In this document: positions 22,896 through 35,010 of the stretch, piece by piece | How positions within the stretch are numbered: position 1 is the stretch's first letter | Layout: every line of letters begins with the position of its first letter | Source of the DNA: Anaeramoeba ignava | Taxonomy: Eukaryota > Metamonada > Anaeramoebidae | Direction: 5' to 3' | Length of the DNA stretch: 64,000 nt | NCBI GenBank assembly: GCA_028826165.1 | Contig: JAPDFW010000071.1 | Span: 124,001-188,000, forward strand | Made by a program: the position numbers and the translations under genes | The notes under the pieces: generated by a model | Seen by the model: only the letters and a program-made list of their open reading frames with translations | What the model was told of the DNA's origin: nothing | Databases searched by the model: none

Positions 22896-25877
22896 TTATT
22901 GTTTATTTAATTCTCCATATTTTTTTTGCCAATCAATATATTCTTGAGGAGGATATTGAAATTTTTTAATTTTAACAAGATCTTCTTTTTCTAATTTTTT
23001 AAAATCTTTACGTTTTTGGAAATTTATGAAATTATTTCCAATTTCCCAATAACAAAATTCTAATAAAAACTCAGAATTATAAGTTTTAGCAATTTGAAGA
23101 GTTGGAATTAACATTTCATGAGATAAAGTTTGAGATAGATTGACTTCACACAGTTGTTTTAGTCTATCCATTTGAAAATAATCACTCAAAATGAATAAAT
23201 CCAGAATGATTTTATTTGAATTGCAAATGAAAGTTGTGTTTTTTTCAATAATAGCAAGTTCAACACTTGGAGGAAAGAATCTGTTTGAATAAATATATTC
23301 CAAAATCATCAATAATGATTCAAATTTTATATCTTTAAATATAATTTCTTTGTTGATATTTTCTTGCATTTGATGTTGAGATAGAGATTGAAAATATTTA
23401 CTTCTTTGTGACAATATTGCTAAATGAACTTTGATTATTTGGTTTTTGATTTTCTTTTTTATTTTGATTTTTTTGATTTGATTCTGTAGAAATTATTGAG
23501 AAATCAGAGAAAGAACCAGAATGTATTAATTTTTCTAGTGAATTTGCAATTATATCAATTTCTGTTTGAAGAATATCTTGAATAATATTTTTATTATCTT
23601 GAATATTTTCTTGAATATTTTCTTGAAGAATATTTTTATTTTCTTGAATATTTTCTTGAATAATATTTTTATTTTCTTGATTTTTTTCTTCAACATTCCC
23701 ATTCTTCTTAATAATAAGCTTCATTATTAAATTTAATGATTTCATCTTAAATAAGTCACTAATTGATAATATTTGTTTAACTAAATTTATATCTTCAAAA
23801 ATATTTTCATCTATTTCCCCACAATAAATATATTTTATTAAAATATAAAATGGAAGAAATGGATATTCAACAAATATTTTGATTTTGTTCTCATCAATTA
23901 TATATTTAGATTGTGATTTTTCTTGTTTTTCTTGTTTTTCTTGTTTTTCAATTTTCAAACAAAATTTCTGACAAAATTCATTAAAATCTTGTGATTTTGT
24001 TTCAAATTTATCAATTAATTCTTTGAATATCAAATTTCTTGAGTAAAGAATAATTCTATGAAGAAATAAAGATTGTTTTTCATTTTTTTGATTATCAATT
24101 ATAATTAACTCAACATCTGAAAATTGTTGATTATTAAGTAATTTAAATAAATCTTCTTGGTAAGTATTTGGAATAATTGAGAGTTTTGGTTTTGGGATTT
24201 GGTTTAGGAAGTTTGGGTTTGTTTGGAATTGATTTTTGTTTTGATTTGAATAATTTTTTGAAGAATTTTTTCTTTGTTTTTTTTTCTTTTTCCTCTAATT
24301 TTCCAGTTTTAATAAAATAATCACGACAAACAATTGCAAAACATTCATCAATATTTATACGAGTTTTGCAAGAAATTTCAATAAAGAAAAGACCGTTTTG
24401 ATTAGCAAAATCTTTTAATTCCATTTCTGTTAATTGTCTTTCTTGAATTAAATCTATTTTATTTGCAGCAAGAATTATTGGAATTGAATCAAGATCATCA
24501 ATATTTTTATATCTTTTGATTTTTTCAAGATATAAAGGAACTTGTTCAAGATCTCTAAAATTTGTAATTGAAACTGTAATTACAAAAATATCTCCATTTC
24601 TATAATATTCATTTTCAAAATGAATAAAATCATCGTCAAAATTTTGAATATAAGTAACTTCAAAAATATCAGAAATTGGTTCAATATAAATTTGTTTTCT
24701 TATTGAATCTTCATGTAAAAAAGCATCCGTAGCACTTTGATTTAAATTTATTTTTAATTATAATTAGAATTAGATTTAGAATTAGAATTAGAATTATAAT
24801 TAGAATTAGAAGTATATTTAGAATTAGAATTAGATTTAGAATTAGAATTATAAATAGAATTATAATTATAATTAGAATTAGAATTAGAATTAAAATTAAA
24901 ATTAGAATTAAAATTAGATTTAGAATTAGATTTAGAATTATATTTAGATTTAGAATTATAATTAGAATTATTAGAATTAGAATTAGATTTGGGAATTAGA
25001 ATTAGATTTAGATTTGGAATTAGAATAAATTATATTTAGAATTTAGATTTTAGAATTGAATTAGAATTAGATTTAGAATTAGAATTAGAATTATAATTAT
25101 ATTTAGATTTAGAATTATAATTAGAATTATAATTAGAATTAAATTAGAATAGAATTGAATTAGAATTTGATTTTAAATTTAAATTCAGAAGAAATTCAGA
25201 ATTTAGATTTGAATTTAGAATTAGATTTAGAATTAGAATTAAATTAGATTTAGAATTGAATTATAAATATAATTATTTAGAATTGTGAATTATATATTTA
25301 GATTTTAGAATTATAATTATAATTAATTAGATTTAGAATTAGAAATTGTAAATTTAAATTAGATTTTAGAATTTATATAATTGAATTTAAAATAGGAATT
25401 AGAATTAGATTTAGAATTAGATTTATAATTAGAATTATATTTAGAATTAGATTTAGAATTAGATTTAGATTTAGAATTATATAATTAGATTTAGATTTAG
25501 AATTAGATTTTAGAATTAGAATTTAGAAATTAGAATTAGATTTTAGAATTAGATTTAGAATTAGATTTAGAATTATAATTAGATTTAGATTTAGAATTAT
25601 AATTAGATTTAGATTTAGAATTAGATTTAGAATTATATTTATAATTAGAATTAGAATTATATTTAGATTTAGAATTATAATTATAATTATATTTAGATTT
25701 AGAATTATAATTAGAATTAGAATTAGATTTAGAATTAGATTTAGAATTAGAATTATATTTTAATTTCAAAATTTACTCATCAACAAAATGGTTTTGACAA
25801 TATTGAATAATAAGTGTTTTTCTTCCAGAAAAACTAGGACCACAAACACATATTTTTGGAGTTCTAAAATTATCCAT
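22896..25877 (-). CDS. Ras-like pseudo-GTPase fused to two BTB domains and BACK
   Basis: Two exons: 25777-25877 and 22896-24734, joined in phase 2. The first 48 residues align without gaps through the P-loop to Ras: GPSFSGRKT in place of GAGGVGKS, then QNHFVD and EDSIRKQ. Lys16 and Ser17 of Ras become Arg and Lys. The switch I Thr35 position is Leu, and DTAGQ is replaced by IQNFD. The base-recognition motifs NKID and SCK (G4, G5) are kept. A basic linker follows, then BTB1 (FSDVELIIID, FLHRIILYSR, with an insert) and BTB2 (SFSDFSII, HLAILSQRSKYFQ) ending in a BACK-like helical region. The order GTPase-BTB-BTB matches RhoBTB, but the GTPase is Ras-type. Two single-base frame breaks (about 24184-24196 and 23431-23447) interrupt the long exon. 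A Cullin-3 adaptor role is inferred. Confidence 0.78.
24735..25776 (-). repeat. 1,042 bp intron made of (T)TTAGAATTAGA-type repeats
   Basis: On the plus strand the intron is TTAGAATTAGATTTAGAATTA-like units with AATTAT variants. It starts (minus strand) GTAAATTTTG after the P-loop exon and ends ...ATCAAAG. It sits between the Ras P-loop/alpha-1 and switch I. The small basic Asn/Ser/Lys frame inside it is a repeat translation. Confidence 0.85.
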
Positions 25878-26040
25878 TTTTATATTTAAAAAAAATTGAA
25901 AAATAAAAAAATGAAAAATCAAAAAAAAAAGCAAAAAAATTTTTTTCATTTTTCTTTTTCATTTTTTTCTTTGTTTTTTTTTTTGTTTAATTTCCCACAT
26001 AAAAAAAATTTTTTTAATTAAAAATAAAAAACACAAAATT
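25878..26040. promoter_or_regulatory. Divergent upstream region
   Basis: 163 bp between the Ras-BTB start (minus) and the next gene's start (plus). The plus-gene side has TTTTTTCATTTTTCTTTTTCATTTT (split by C) at about 25941-25968. The minus-gene side has A-runs with ATG at about 25908-25915. Confidence 0.4.
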
Positions 26041-29000
26041 ATGTCAAAACCAAATTTAACAAGATCACTTTCTTTAGCGAAAAAAATTTTAGCAAGAAGC
26101 CCAAGTCATACAAAAGTAACAAAATCAACATCAACACCAAATTATATATTAAGATATATAACTTCAGGTAAAAAATTCCATTAAAAAAAAAATAATTAAA
26201 AATAACGAAATTTGACAAGTGATTAAAAAAAATATTTAAAAACAAAATTTCTAAACAATTTACCACAAATTTGTTTATTTAATTTTAATTTAAATTTTAA
26301 TTTTAAATTTAATTTTAATTTTAATTTTGATTTTAATTTTATTTTAATTTTAATTTTAATTTTAATTTTAATTTTAATTTTAATTTTAATTTTAATTTTA
26401 ATTTTAATTTTAATTTTAATTTTAATTTTAATTTTAATTTTAATTTTAATTTTAATTTTAATTTTAATTTTAATTTTAATTTTAATTTTAATTTTAAATT
26501 TTAATTTTAATTTTAATTTTAATTTTAATTATAAATTTTTTAGATCAAAGAATTTATACAGGTCCAAATATAAACATAAATAAAGCAGTACCAAATATTA
26601 CTGACTCAGGAAAACAAGGACTTCCAGTTTATTTTGATTCTACAGGAAATTTTTATGATATTTATTTTCAAGAAGTTTCAGCAGATTTTTTTCAAAATTT
26701 AAAGAATCAAAAAAATTTAACAGAAAAGCAAAATTTATTAATAAAAAAAGGACCAAAATTCACTGATAAATTTCCAGATTTTCCTAAAACAGATGATTTT
26801 ACTTCATATAATGATTATGAACAAGCACTTCGTGAATGGAAATTAAGTGTGGAAACTATTGCTGGTTATTCTATTTTTCCAATAATTTTAGGAAGAGCTT
26901 ATTCACGTCCTCATTACTCAAAATCACAGGTATTTTTATATATAAAATTAAATATAAAATTATTTATAAAATTATTTATAAAATTATTTATTAAATTATT
27001 TATAAAACTATTTATAAAACTATTTATAAAATTATTTATAAAATTAAATATAAAATTATTTATAAAATTATTTATAAAATTAATTATAAAATTATTTATA
27101 AAACTATTTATTAAATTATTTATTAAATTAAATATAAAATTATTTATAAAATTATTTATAAAATTAATTATAAAATTAATTATAAAATTATTTATAAAAT
27201 TATTTATAAAATTAATTATAAAATTATTTATAAAATTATTTATAAAATTAAATATAAATTTATTATAAAATTAATTATAAAATTAATTATAAAATTAAAT
27301 ATAAAATTATTTATAAAATTAAATATAAAATTATTTATAAAATTATTTATAAAATTATTTATAAAATTATTTATAAAATTATTTATAAAATTATATATAA
27401 AATTATTTATAAAATTATTTATAAAATTAATTATAAAATTAAATATAAAATTATTTATTAAATTATTTATAAAATTATTTATAAAATTATTTATAAAATT
27501 ATTTATTAAATTATTTATAAAATTATTTATAAAATTAAATATAAAATTATTTATAAAATTATTTATAAAATTATATATAAAATTATTTATAAAATTAATT
27601 ATTAAATTATATATAAAATTAATTATAAATTTGTTTATAAAATTATTTATAAAATTAAATATTAAATTATATATAAAATTATTTATAAAATTAATTATAA
27701 AATTATTTATTAAATTAATTATAAAATTAAATATAAAATTAAAAAATTAATATTTTAGGATGAAAAAAGTTTTGGATTTTCTGAAAGAACTTCAATTGAA
27801 AGAAGATCTTCTTCTTATATTGATAAAAAATCAAATGTTGGTGATAATAGAATTAGTACTGAACATTCACATTCATCACTTGAAAAAATGACAATTCCTC
27901 AAGAATCATTAAATGGAAAAGAAGAGAAACAAGAAGAAAAGAAAGATCTTGAAGAAAATTCAAAAAATGTAAAATAAAATAAAATTTGAAAAATTTAATT
28001 GAAAAATAATTTAAATGTAAATGTAAATTTAAATTTAAAGATTGAAAAAGAAGAAACTCTTCCAGAATATATGGATGGTACAAGTGATTTAATTGTTAAA
28101 ACACTTTCATGGGATCATCAATTATATCCACCAGAACCTGATCCAACAAATTATCAAACTTTTAGAGGTTTGAACAAAAAAAATATTTAGATATAATTTA
28201 ATTGAAAAAAAAAATTTAATTGAAAAAAACTAAAAAGAATTTGAATTAAGTTATAAAAGATGGTCAAGAATTGTTTTAAAAACTGTTAAAGAAGTTCCAC
28301 CACATTCTTCACAATTTATTGATATGTATGGATTAATGACAGCAGATGAAAAAGAAGAAAAAGAAAGAGAAAGAAAAGCAGCAGAAAATGCAAGATTATT
28401 TAAGGTTTGAGAAAAAAAACAAAACAATTTTTTTCTTCTTTACTCATATAATTAATAAATTTTTTTTTCTCTCTCATTTCATGTTTAGGAAGAAATCCGT
28501 AAAAAAAAGAAGAAAAGAAAAATATTTGATATTCCTTTTCTCAGATGGAAATCAAAAATTGATAGAAGAATGCTTCAATATTCATCAACTTGTGATCCAA
28601 ATTCATATGAAACACTTTTATATTATTATTTCCATTCAGAATATGAACAGCAAATGGCACAAAAATATCAGAAAAAACAAGAAAAAACAGAAATTGAAAT
28701 GCGAAACCAAAAAGAAGAAGAAGAAAAGATGAAAAGCGATTCTGTGATGATGAGTTTTAGTTTATCACAAGAAGACAATAGAATGTCTAATCTTACATCT
28801 TTAAGTGATATGAGAATTGAAAAATTAGAACCTAAAGTTCAGCAATCTTTAACTCATTTTATATCAACAATTTATGATCGAAATCAATCCAATTTCAAAA
28901 AATATCATCAATTTACAAAACCTTTGATTGGAAAACTTCATTCTTCTTTTCCAAGAAATGAATTGGATGATGTTTCAAGACAATTATGGAGTAATAACAA

Positions 29001-31970
29001 TAGAAAATCCAAATCAGTTGATCATTCAATTTTTAATGGTTGGCTTCGAAATGAAGATTTGGAAAAAGTTCTTCTTGATGAATCAAAAGGGCTTCCTGAT
29101 GAAATTGATGTAAATAAATTCAAATTTAAAATAAAAATAAAAATTCAATTTTAAAATTCAATTCAAATTTAAAATTAAATTCAAAATTTCGTTTTTCTTT
29201 TTTCTTTTTGATTAATATAAAATAATTAATAGGGAAAAACTGTTATTTTTGCTGTTCCTAGATATAATATTTCAGAAAAGATTGATTTAAAACAATTAAA
29301 GAAAGATCCTATTTATTTAAAAGTCTTTAAGATATAAATGTCAAATTATTGATAAATTTAATAGACATGATAAATTTCAATCATGGAATTATCCAGAGAA
29401 AAAAACAAATGAAGTAAATCAAAATCAAAATCTAAATCAAAATCAAAATCAAAAAAAGAAAAAAAAAAGAAATATTAAAAAAATTCTTTTTCTTTTTGGT
29501 TTGAAATAATTTATTAGCTTCGTCAAAATGCTAAAGATTATATCAATTCTTTGATTCAAGATCCTAATGGATTTACTATTGAATCTCTACGTAAAGTTTT
29601 ATGTCATAATATGTTTCTTGATATTTTTACACATTTATTATCAGAATATACTTTTCATGAAAACAGAGAAAAACCTTATTCAGAAGTATTTTTATCACCT
29701 GTAAAATTAGATAATTATAGTCAATTATTATCTCTTTTTAGTGATTCTCGTTCTCCAATGATTCATGCAAAAGTAATAGCAAAATAAATTAAAATTAAAA
29801 TTTAAATTAAAATTAAAATTAAAATTAAAATTAAAATTAAAATTAAAATTAAAATTAAAATTAAAATTAAAATTAAAATTAAAATTAAAATTAAAATTAA
29901 AATAAAAATTAAAATTAAAATTAAAATTAAAATTAAAATTAAAATTAAAATCAAAATCAAAATTAAAATTAAAATTAATTTTGAAATTAATTTTAAAAGG
30001 TTTCTCAATTTGTTTCATCAATGCTTCAATCAAATTTTTCAAAATCTCTTCTTGAGAGAATTGTTCATGATCAAGATATTCAATCACTTTATAATATTGC
30101 TTATGCAATGAATTATTTTGAAGAAAACCCAACACATGTTTTTCCTCCTCTTCCAGAAATGAGACAAGTTTCATTACTTGTAAAGAACAAATTTTTTAAT
30201 CAAAAAAAAAAATTTTTAATCACAAAAATTTTTTTTAATCAAAAAAAAAGATGTTCAAAAAAGAATTTGAATCACTTGAAAAAAGTGTTTTCTTGCATTA
30301 TTATCTTACAATTATCCAGAAAATAATACAAAATGAAGGACAAGCATTTTTATTTGTGAATATTGTAACATCTATTGAAACTATGGTTAAGAATTTAAAA
30401 ACATCATTTGGAATGATTCTTCAATCTAATCCATCATTTTTCAAAACTGATATTTTCCGAGCAATATCATCACCATTTCCAATGCTTTCTACTTATTATT
30501 TGTTCATTTTGATATATCTTTTAAAAACGGATGATAAAGTTTTAATAGTAAATTTCATGTTAAAAAAAATTTTAATTAAATTTCATGTTAAAAAAATTTT
30601 TTTAGGATATAATTCAATCTAAAGATTCAGACATTTTGGGTTCATTAAGAAAATTAACAACTGAAAAATATAAGCATATAAGAATAGCATCACAATATAT
30701 TTGGGGAGTTTTCCAAAGATTTGAAAGATGGTGGATTTTTATTGTCCAAAAATATTCAAACAATATAGAAATGCTTTTATCAGATTTAACACCACCCAAA
30801 AGACCAATAAAAATGGAAGATGAAGATGAAGATGAAGATGAAAACGAAATACAAGAAATCCCACCTTTTATTGATTTACTTCATGATTTCATGATTTTTG
30901 TTTTCCAAAACTCGAAAATTGGACAAAGCACAACAATTATGATTGAATCACTATTTTTTGACTTGTTAAATCACTTGTCAAAACAAATGAAAGAAGATCC
31001 CAAAAACTTAGGATTATTTCTTATAGGAGATATTGTTTCCAAAATGGGAAAAGCTTTTTCAAGAATGAATTTGATAGAAAGTCAAACAAAAGAGACACGA
31101 TTAGCATTTGCAATAACGACAAAAAAACGGAAATTATATGTTAAATCGGAACATATAGAAAATATTATCCAGATGATAAATGATACACCTATGAATTTAT
31201 ATAGTTTGAAGTCATCACTTGTTTCTTTATTAAGAGACGTTATTCGAACAGAATCCGTTTTTGATGACATGAAATCAAAACCAGAGATTTTCTCCAAAAT
31301 CATAAATTTGTTCAGATATTCAAAGGATTTCGGACTTAGTTCTCAACTTTGGATGCTTGTTTATGAATGTTTATTATATCATTCAGGAATGTTTGAATAT
31401 CTTAAGAAATCAAAGCATTTAAAACCTATTATTGAATTGATTTCAACAAGTTCTGATGCTTCAATAACAATAACTGGTCTTCATTATTTGAGGAAAATAT
31501 TTATGATGGCAGAACGTGAATCAAAAAGAATTTCTAGTTCAAAACCTCCTACAAGACCACTTGAAAAGGATTCTTTCCGTTCAATCCAAAAAGATTTGAA
31601 ATTTTTTGTTGATTATTTCGCAAAAAATTCTTTGTTTGTTAGAATTCATATGATTTATATGAATACTTCAACTAAAAATGGGATTTTATTTGATGTAAAA
31701 AAATTTAAATTCAAAAAAAATTTAAATTCAAAAAAATTTAATTCAAAAAAATTTTTTTAGAATGTTGCTCAATTTTATAGTACAATAATTTCTCTTCCAA
31801 TTTGCTCAAAGATTGTTAAAGAATCAGTTAAAAAAGATAGTTATCGTCAAGGTATTTTAACAATGCATGATATGATTGCTGGAAATGATGAATCAAATAA
31901 ATCAAAATTAATTCTTAGAATTAAATCAAAAGAAGAGAAAAGATTAAAAAAATCAGAAAAGAAAAATTGA
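26041..31970 (+). CDS. Unrecognised large multi-exon helical protein
   Basis: Twelve exons can be chained in frame: 26041-26167, 26544-26929, 27759-27968, 28041-28167, 28238-28404, 28489-29109, 29233-29413, 29518-29772, 30000-30179, 30251-30547 (or -30538), 30606-31694, 31761-31970. The product is about 1,270 residues. I do not recognise the family. The N-terminal third has motifs FYDIYFQEVSADFF and FPDFPKTDDFTSYNDYEQAL. A Lys/Glu-rich coiled-coil-like stretch follows (exons 5-6). The C-terminal half is almost all amphipathic helix with Leu/Ile periodicity, like ARM/HEAT-type solenoids, plus one acidic DEDEDEDEN insert. No signal peptide, membrane segment or catalytic motif is visible. An extra A in the A4 run at 29319-29322 breaks exon 7; removing it from consideration the reading is YLKSLRYKCQIIDKF. 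A cytosolic scaffold is plausible but unproven. Confidence 0.72.
26168..26543 (+). repeat. Intron 1 filled with TTTTAA hexamers
   Basis: 376 bp intron, donor GTAAAA, acceptor TTTTTTAG. Most of it is (AATTTT)n. Confidence 0.85.
26930..27758 (+). repeat. Intron 2 filled with ATAAAATTATTT units
   Basis: 829 bp intron, donor GTATTT, acceptor ATTTTAG. Made of alternating ATAAAATT with ATTT, AATT or AAAT spacers. The Ile/Lys/Leu/Phe frame through it is a shadow. Confidence 0.85.
29773..29999 (+). repeat. Intron 8 filled with AAAATT hexamers
   Basis: 227 bp intron, donor GTAATA, acceptor TTAAAAG. Nearly pure (AAAATT)n. Confidence 0.85.
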
Positions 31971-32139
31971 TAATTCTTTTTTTAATTTACTTTAATTTGA
32001 TTTGCTTTTTTTTTTTTTTTTGCTTTTTTTTGAAATTTCCCAAAAAAAAAATTTTTTTTTTCCTTCTTCTTTTTTTTTTCTTTTTGATTAATTAAAAAAA
32101 AAAATTTAATTTAAATTTTAAATTTTAAATTTTAAATTT
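31971..32139. other. Convergent 3' region
   Basis: 169 bp of T- and A-runs between the 3' ends of the helical-protein gene and TELO2. No feature beyond homopolymers and short TTTAAATTTT repeats. Confidence 0.5.
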
Positions 32140-34731
32140 TTATTTAAAATGTTTTGATAATTCAACTAAACAAAGTGAAGCTAATTCTCTACAATTTTGA
32201 TTTGAATCTTGAACAATTTCAAATTCTAACCAATCTTTAAAATTTTCAAAAAATTGAAATGAAAAAGATTCCAAAAGTAAATCAGAAGAAATGAAAGAAA
32301 GAAGTAAATAAAGAGTATAAAGAAGATTAGATCTAACAAAAGATTCTTTATGATAACGAACAACAGTAAACAAATCAAATAAAGCTTTTGCCATTTCAAC
32401 CAAAATAGGATTAGACTTTCCTGCACAATCAATAAAAATACCAAAAGTTCCAATTAGTTTTCCTAATAATAATCCATCTTCACCTAATAAATGATAAGAA
32501 TTCTTTCGAGTGTCATATTTTTTGATTAGAGGAAAGAAAAACAATCCAATTTTTTTGGCAAATTGATTTATATATCCTTCATTTTGTGGTTTTTTCTGTC
32601 TTAAAGCCCATCCCCATTTTCTTGTTTTTTCTTCAATTAAATTAGGGAAAATTGTTTTGGGTTGTATTTCAAGATCAAGTGAAAATGGTTTGAGTTTATT
32701 TGGAGGTTGTTTTTTATTTTTTTGTTCTTGTGATTTTTCACCAGATGAAATTTCCATTGCGGCTGCAGATAAAATTTCTAAAACTTCAATTTTTTGGGCA
32801 ATATTTAAATTTTGAGAATAAAATTGTTCAGTTAAAAACGGAACAACAATATCTGTTGCACAAACAACAATTGCAACAAGAGAATTTGTTCTCAATTCCT
32901 CAAAATTCTCAATATATTGAACTTTCATAAGATGAAGAAGACAAGAGGTTAAAGGAACAGATAAATCATTCAAATCACCTGGTTTTTTTCTGATTAGTAT
33001 TTCACATCCTTTTAATCCTCCTTCAAGATTGTCTGGTTCATTTTCAACTGATGTTAACATATCCAAGCAATCTCGAAGATAAACTGGAATTTTCACTGAA
33101 TCAAGATCTGTTTCATCATCTTCAAGATTGTAAGGAACTAAATCGCTATCACTATCATTATCGTTATCACTTAAATCATCATCACTATTTGATTGGATAT
33201 TTGAAAAGAATAAAGCATCTGGATCATTTTCATTTTCATTTTCATTTTCATTTTGAATTTTTTTTAATTTTTGTTTTGGTTTTTTTTCTTCATCTTTTTT
33301 TTCTTCTTCATCTTTTTTTTCTTCTTCATCTTTTTTTTCTTCTTCATCTTTTTTTTCTTCTTCATCTTTTTTTTCTTCTTCATCTTTTGATTCATCTGTA
33401 AATTTTAATGGATTTTCTGGATTGATTATTTTGGAAAAAATTTCTGCTGTTTTCATTCCAAATTCTCTAATGTAACTTAACGGACTTTCCATATGATATT
33501 GAATTCCATTTAGCATATTCCCAAGAATTTTTGATTGGTTAACTTCCATTTTTGTCAATATTTCAATTCCGTTTTGGATGCATTTAGTCAAAAATTCATG
33601 TTGTTCTTTTGAACAAAATTTAATGAAATTTTTATTTGACCAACAAAAGGTAAGATTTTCAATAATTTGTACAAAATCAGGCTCAGATTTGAGAAGTGAT
33701 ATTAAATATCCTGCAATTTTTGGATTTGCAGAAATATTACAAGGGAGCTTATCAGCAAAAAATTGTTTAACAAGGGAATTTTTTTGCAATAAATCATTGA
33801 AAATTAGCAGCATATTTTGATCTTGATTTTTTTGAATATTCGATTCCTGATCCATTTTTCTCACAAATCCAATAAGAAATCCTTCAATACAATTATTAGG
33901 TATTTTTTCTACGATATTTTGTAAGTAAATAATCCATTCATTTTTGGATGAAAAATCATTTAATTTTGCTAAATTTGTTTTTAATTCTGGAAATAATATG
34001 TTGACAATTAAATCAGTATGATTTAATCGACTAATTTTGCCCATAAGCATTCCAAGAAAATTTGCTGCTTGACCATTTGCGAATTGATTTGTAACTAATA
34101 CATCAATTGAATCTATGATGATTTTTGAAATGGTATTGAAATAATTGTGGATATTAAAATAATTTTCATTTTCAATAAAAAATTGGTTTTGATCTTTGTT
34201 TGTTTTTGATTGCAAAATTCTGAGTTGTTTCATTACTCTTTCTGGAAGAGATCCTATAAATATGACTAATTGCTCCATATAAATAGAATTAATAATTTGA
34301 GGATCAGAATTTGCAATTTCAATAATAAGTTGAGACAAATAAGAATTTTCGGATAAAATGAATTGTTTTAAATAATCAATTAAATTGGAAAGTATAAAGA
34401 AATCAAACGACTTGGAAATATTTGAGACTAAAACAGGGAATAGATATGTTTTTGGAATGAATTTAAAAAAGACATTAAAAATTGAGTTTTTTTCTTCTTC
34501 CGAAAAACAAAAAATCCAATTTGGATAAATTTCTGTTAATAAATAACTATAAAATCCACTATAATTTTGTTTAAAAGAAGGATTATTAAGAAATTCAATT
34601 ATTTTTTCTTGTTCATTTCCTTTAAATTGAATTGAAATTATTTGATTTAAAATTGATTTAATTTGAGAAGGTTCTTTTGATTTTTGAAGAGAATCTTTAA
34701 AATTTATAAAAAATTCTTTAAAAGAAAACAT
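32140..34731 (-). CDS. TELO2: TELO2/Tel2, PIKK-maturation TTT complex subunit
   Basis: An intact, intronless 863-residue protein. Tel2 homologues form the TTT complex with TTI1 and TTI2 and deliver ATM, ATR and mTOR-type kinases to Hsp90-R2TP. The N-terminal half is HEAT-like, with a LVIFIGSLPERV segment typical of the family. The central linker carries NDSDSDLVPYNL followed by KIPVYLRDCLDML, matching human TELO2 DSDDEFVPYDM and AYVRDCVEAL. In humans the CK2 sites in this linker bind PIH1D1 of R2TP. The C-terminal half has VPFLTEQFYS, LLGEDGLLLGKLIGT and VVRYHKESFVRSNLLY, all Tel2-like. A species-specific acidic-basic insert of about six DEEEKK units (33290-33390) precedes the linker. The start at 34731 follows a stretch with TTTTTCATTTTT elements. 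Confidence 0.88.
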   Translation of the reverse strand: MFSFKEFFINFKDSLQKSKEPSQIKSILNQIISIQFKGNEQEKIIEFLNNPSFKQNYSGFYSYLLTEIYPNWIFCFSEEEKNSIFNVFFKFIPKTYLFPVLVSNISKSFDFFILSNLIDYLKQFILSENSYLSQLIIEIANSDPQIINSIYMEQLVIFIGSLPERVMKQLRILQSKTNKDQNQFFIENENYFNIHNYFNTISKIIIDSIDVLVTNQFANGQAANFLGMLMGKISRLNHTDLIVNILFPELKTNLAKLNDFSSKNEWIIYLQNIVEKIPNNCIEGFLIGFVRKMDQESNIQKNQDQNMLLIFNDLLQKNSLVKQFFADKLPCNISANPKIAGYLISLLKSEPDFVQIIENLTFCWSNKNFIKFCSKEQHEFLTKCIQNGIEILTKMEVNQSKILGNMLNGIQYHMESPLSYIREFGMKTAEIFSKIINPENPLKFTDESKDEEEKKDEEEKKDEEEKKDEEEKKDEEEKKDEEKKPKQKLKKIQNENENENENDPDALFFSNIQSNSDDDLSDNDNDSDSDLVPYNLEDDETDLDSVKIPVYLRDCLDMLTSVENEPDNLEGGLKGCEILIRKKPGDLNDLSVPLTSCLLHLMKVQYIENFEELRTNSLVAIVVCATDIVVPFLTEQFYSQNLNIAQKIEVLEILSAAAMEISSGEKSQEQKNKKQPPNKLKPFSLDLEIQPKTIFPNLIEEKTRKWGWALRQKKPQNEGYINQFAKKIGLFFFPLIKKYDTRKNSYHLLGEDGLLLGKLIGTFGIFIDCAGKSNPILVEMAKALFDLFTVVRYHKESFVRSNLLYTLYLLLSFISSDLLLESFSFQFFENFKDWLEFEIVQDSNQNCRELASLCLVELSKHFK

Positions 34732-35010
34732 TCTATTTATGAAAAAATATATAAAAAATGAAAAATTAAAAAAATGAAAAAAATAAATTTTATTATTATT
34801 AGTAATTATTTTAAAAAATTATTTTTAATTTTTTTTTTATTTTTTTTTTAATTAAAAAAATTTTTTTTTCTTTTATTTTTTTTTTCATTTTTTTTTAATT
34901 TCTATTTGCTTTATTTTTTTATTTACTTTTTTTTTTTCTCTTTTTCTTTTTTCCTTATTTCTTTTATTTACTTTTTTTATAATTTAAAAAAAAAAACAAA
35001 CAAAATATTT
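34732..35010. promoter_or_regulatory. Divergent upstream region of TELO2 and the DENN gene
   Basis: 279 bp of A/T-runs. The minus-gene side has two AAAAAATGAAAAA elements at about 34754-34782. The plus-gene side has TTTTTTCATTTTTTTT at about 34881-34896. A Phe-rich open frame beginning at 34906 is leader translation; the DENN gene starts at the ATG 35011. Confidence 0.4.

Noticed and set aside
24750-25770. TTAGAATTAGA repeats considered as telomeric or CRISPR-like
   Set aside because: Units are degenerate, without unique spacers, and lie between well-formed splice sites of the Ras-BTB gene.
26849-27268. Apparent gene ending in a long Ile/Lys/Leu/Phe tail
   Set aside because: The first ~27 residues are the end of exon 2 of the plus-strand gene; the tail is intron 2 repeat read through the donor site.
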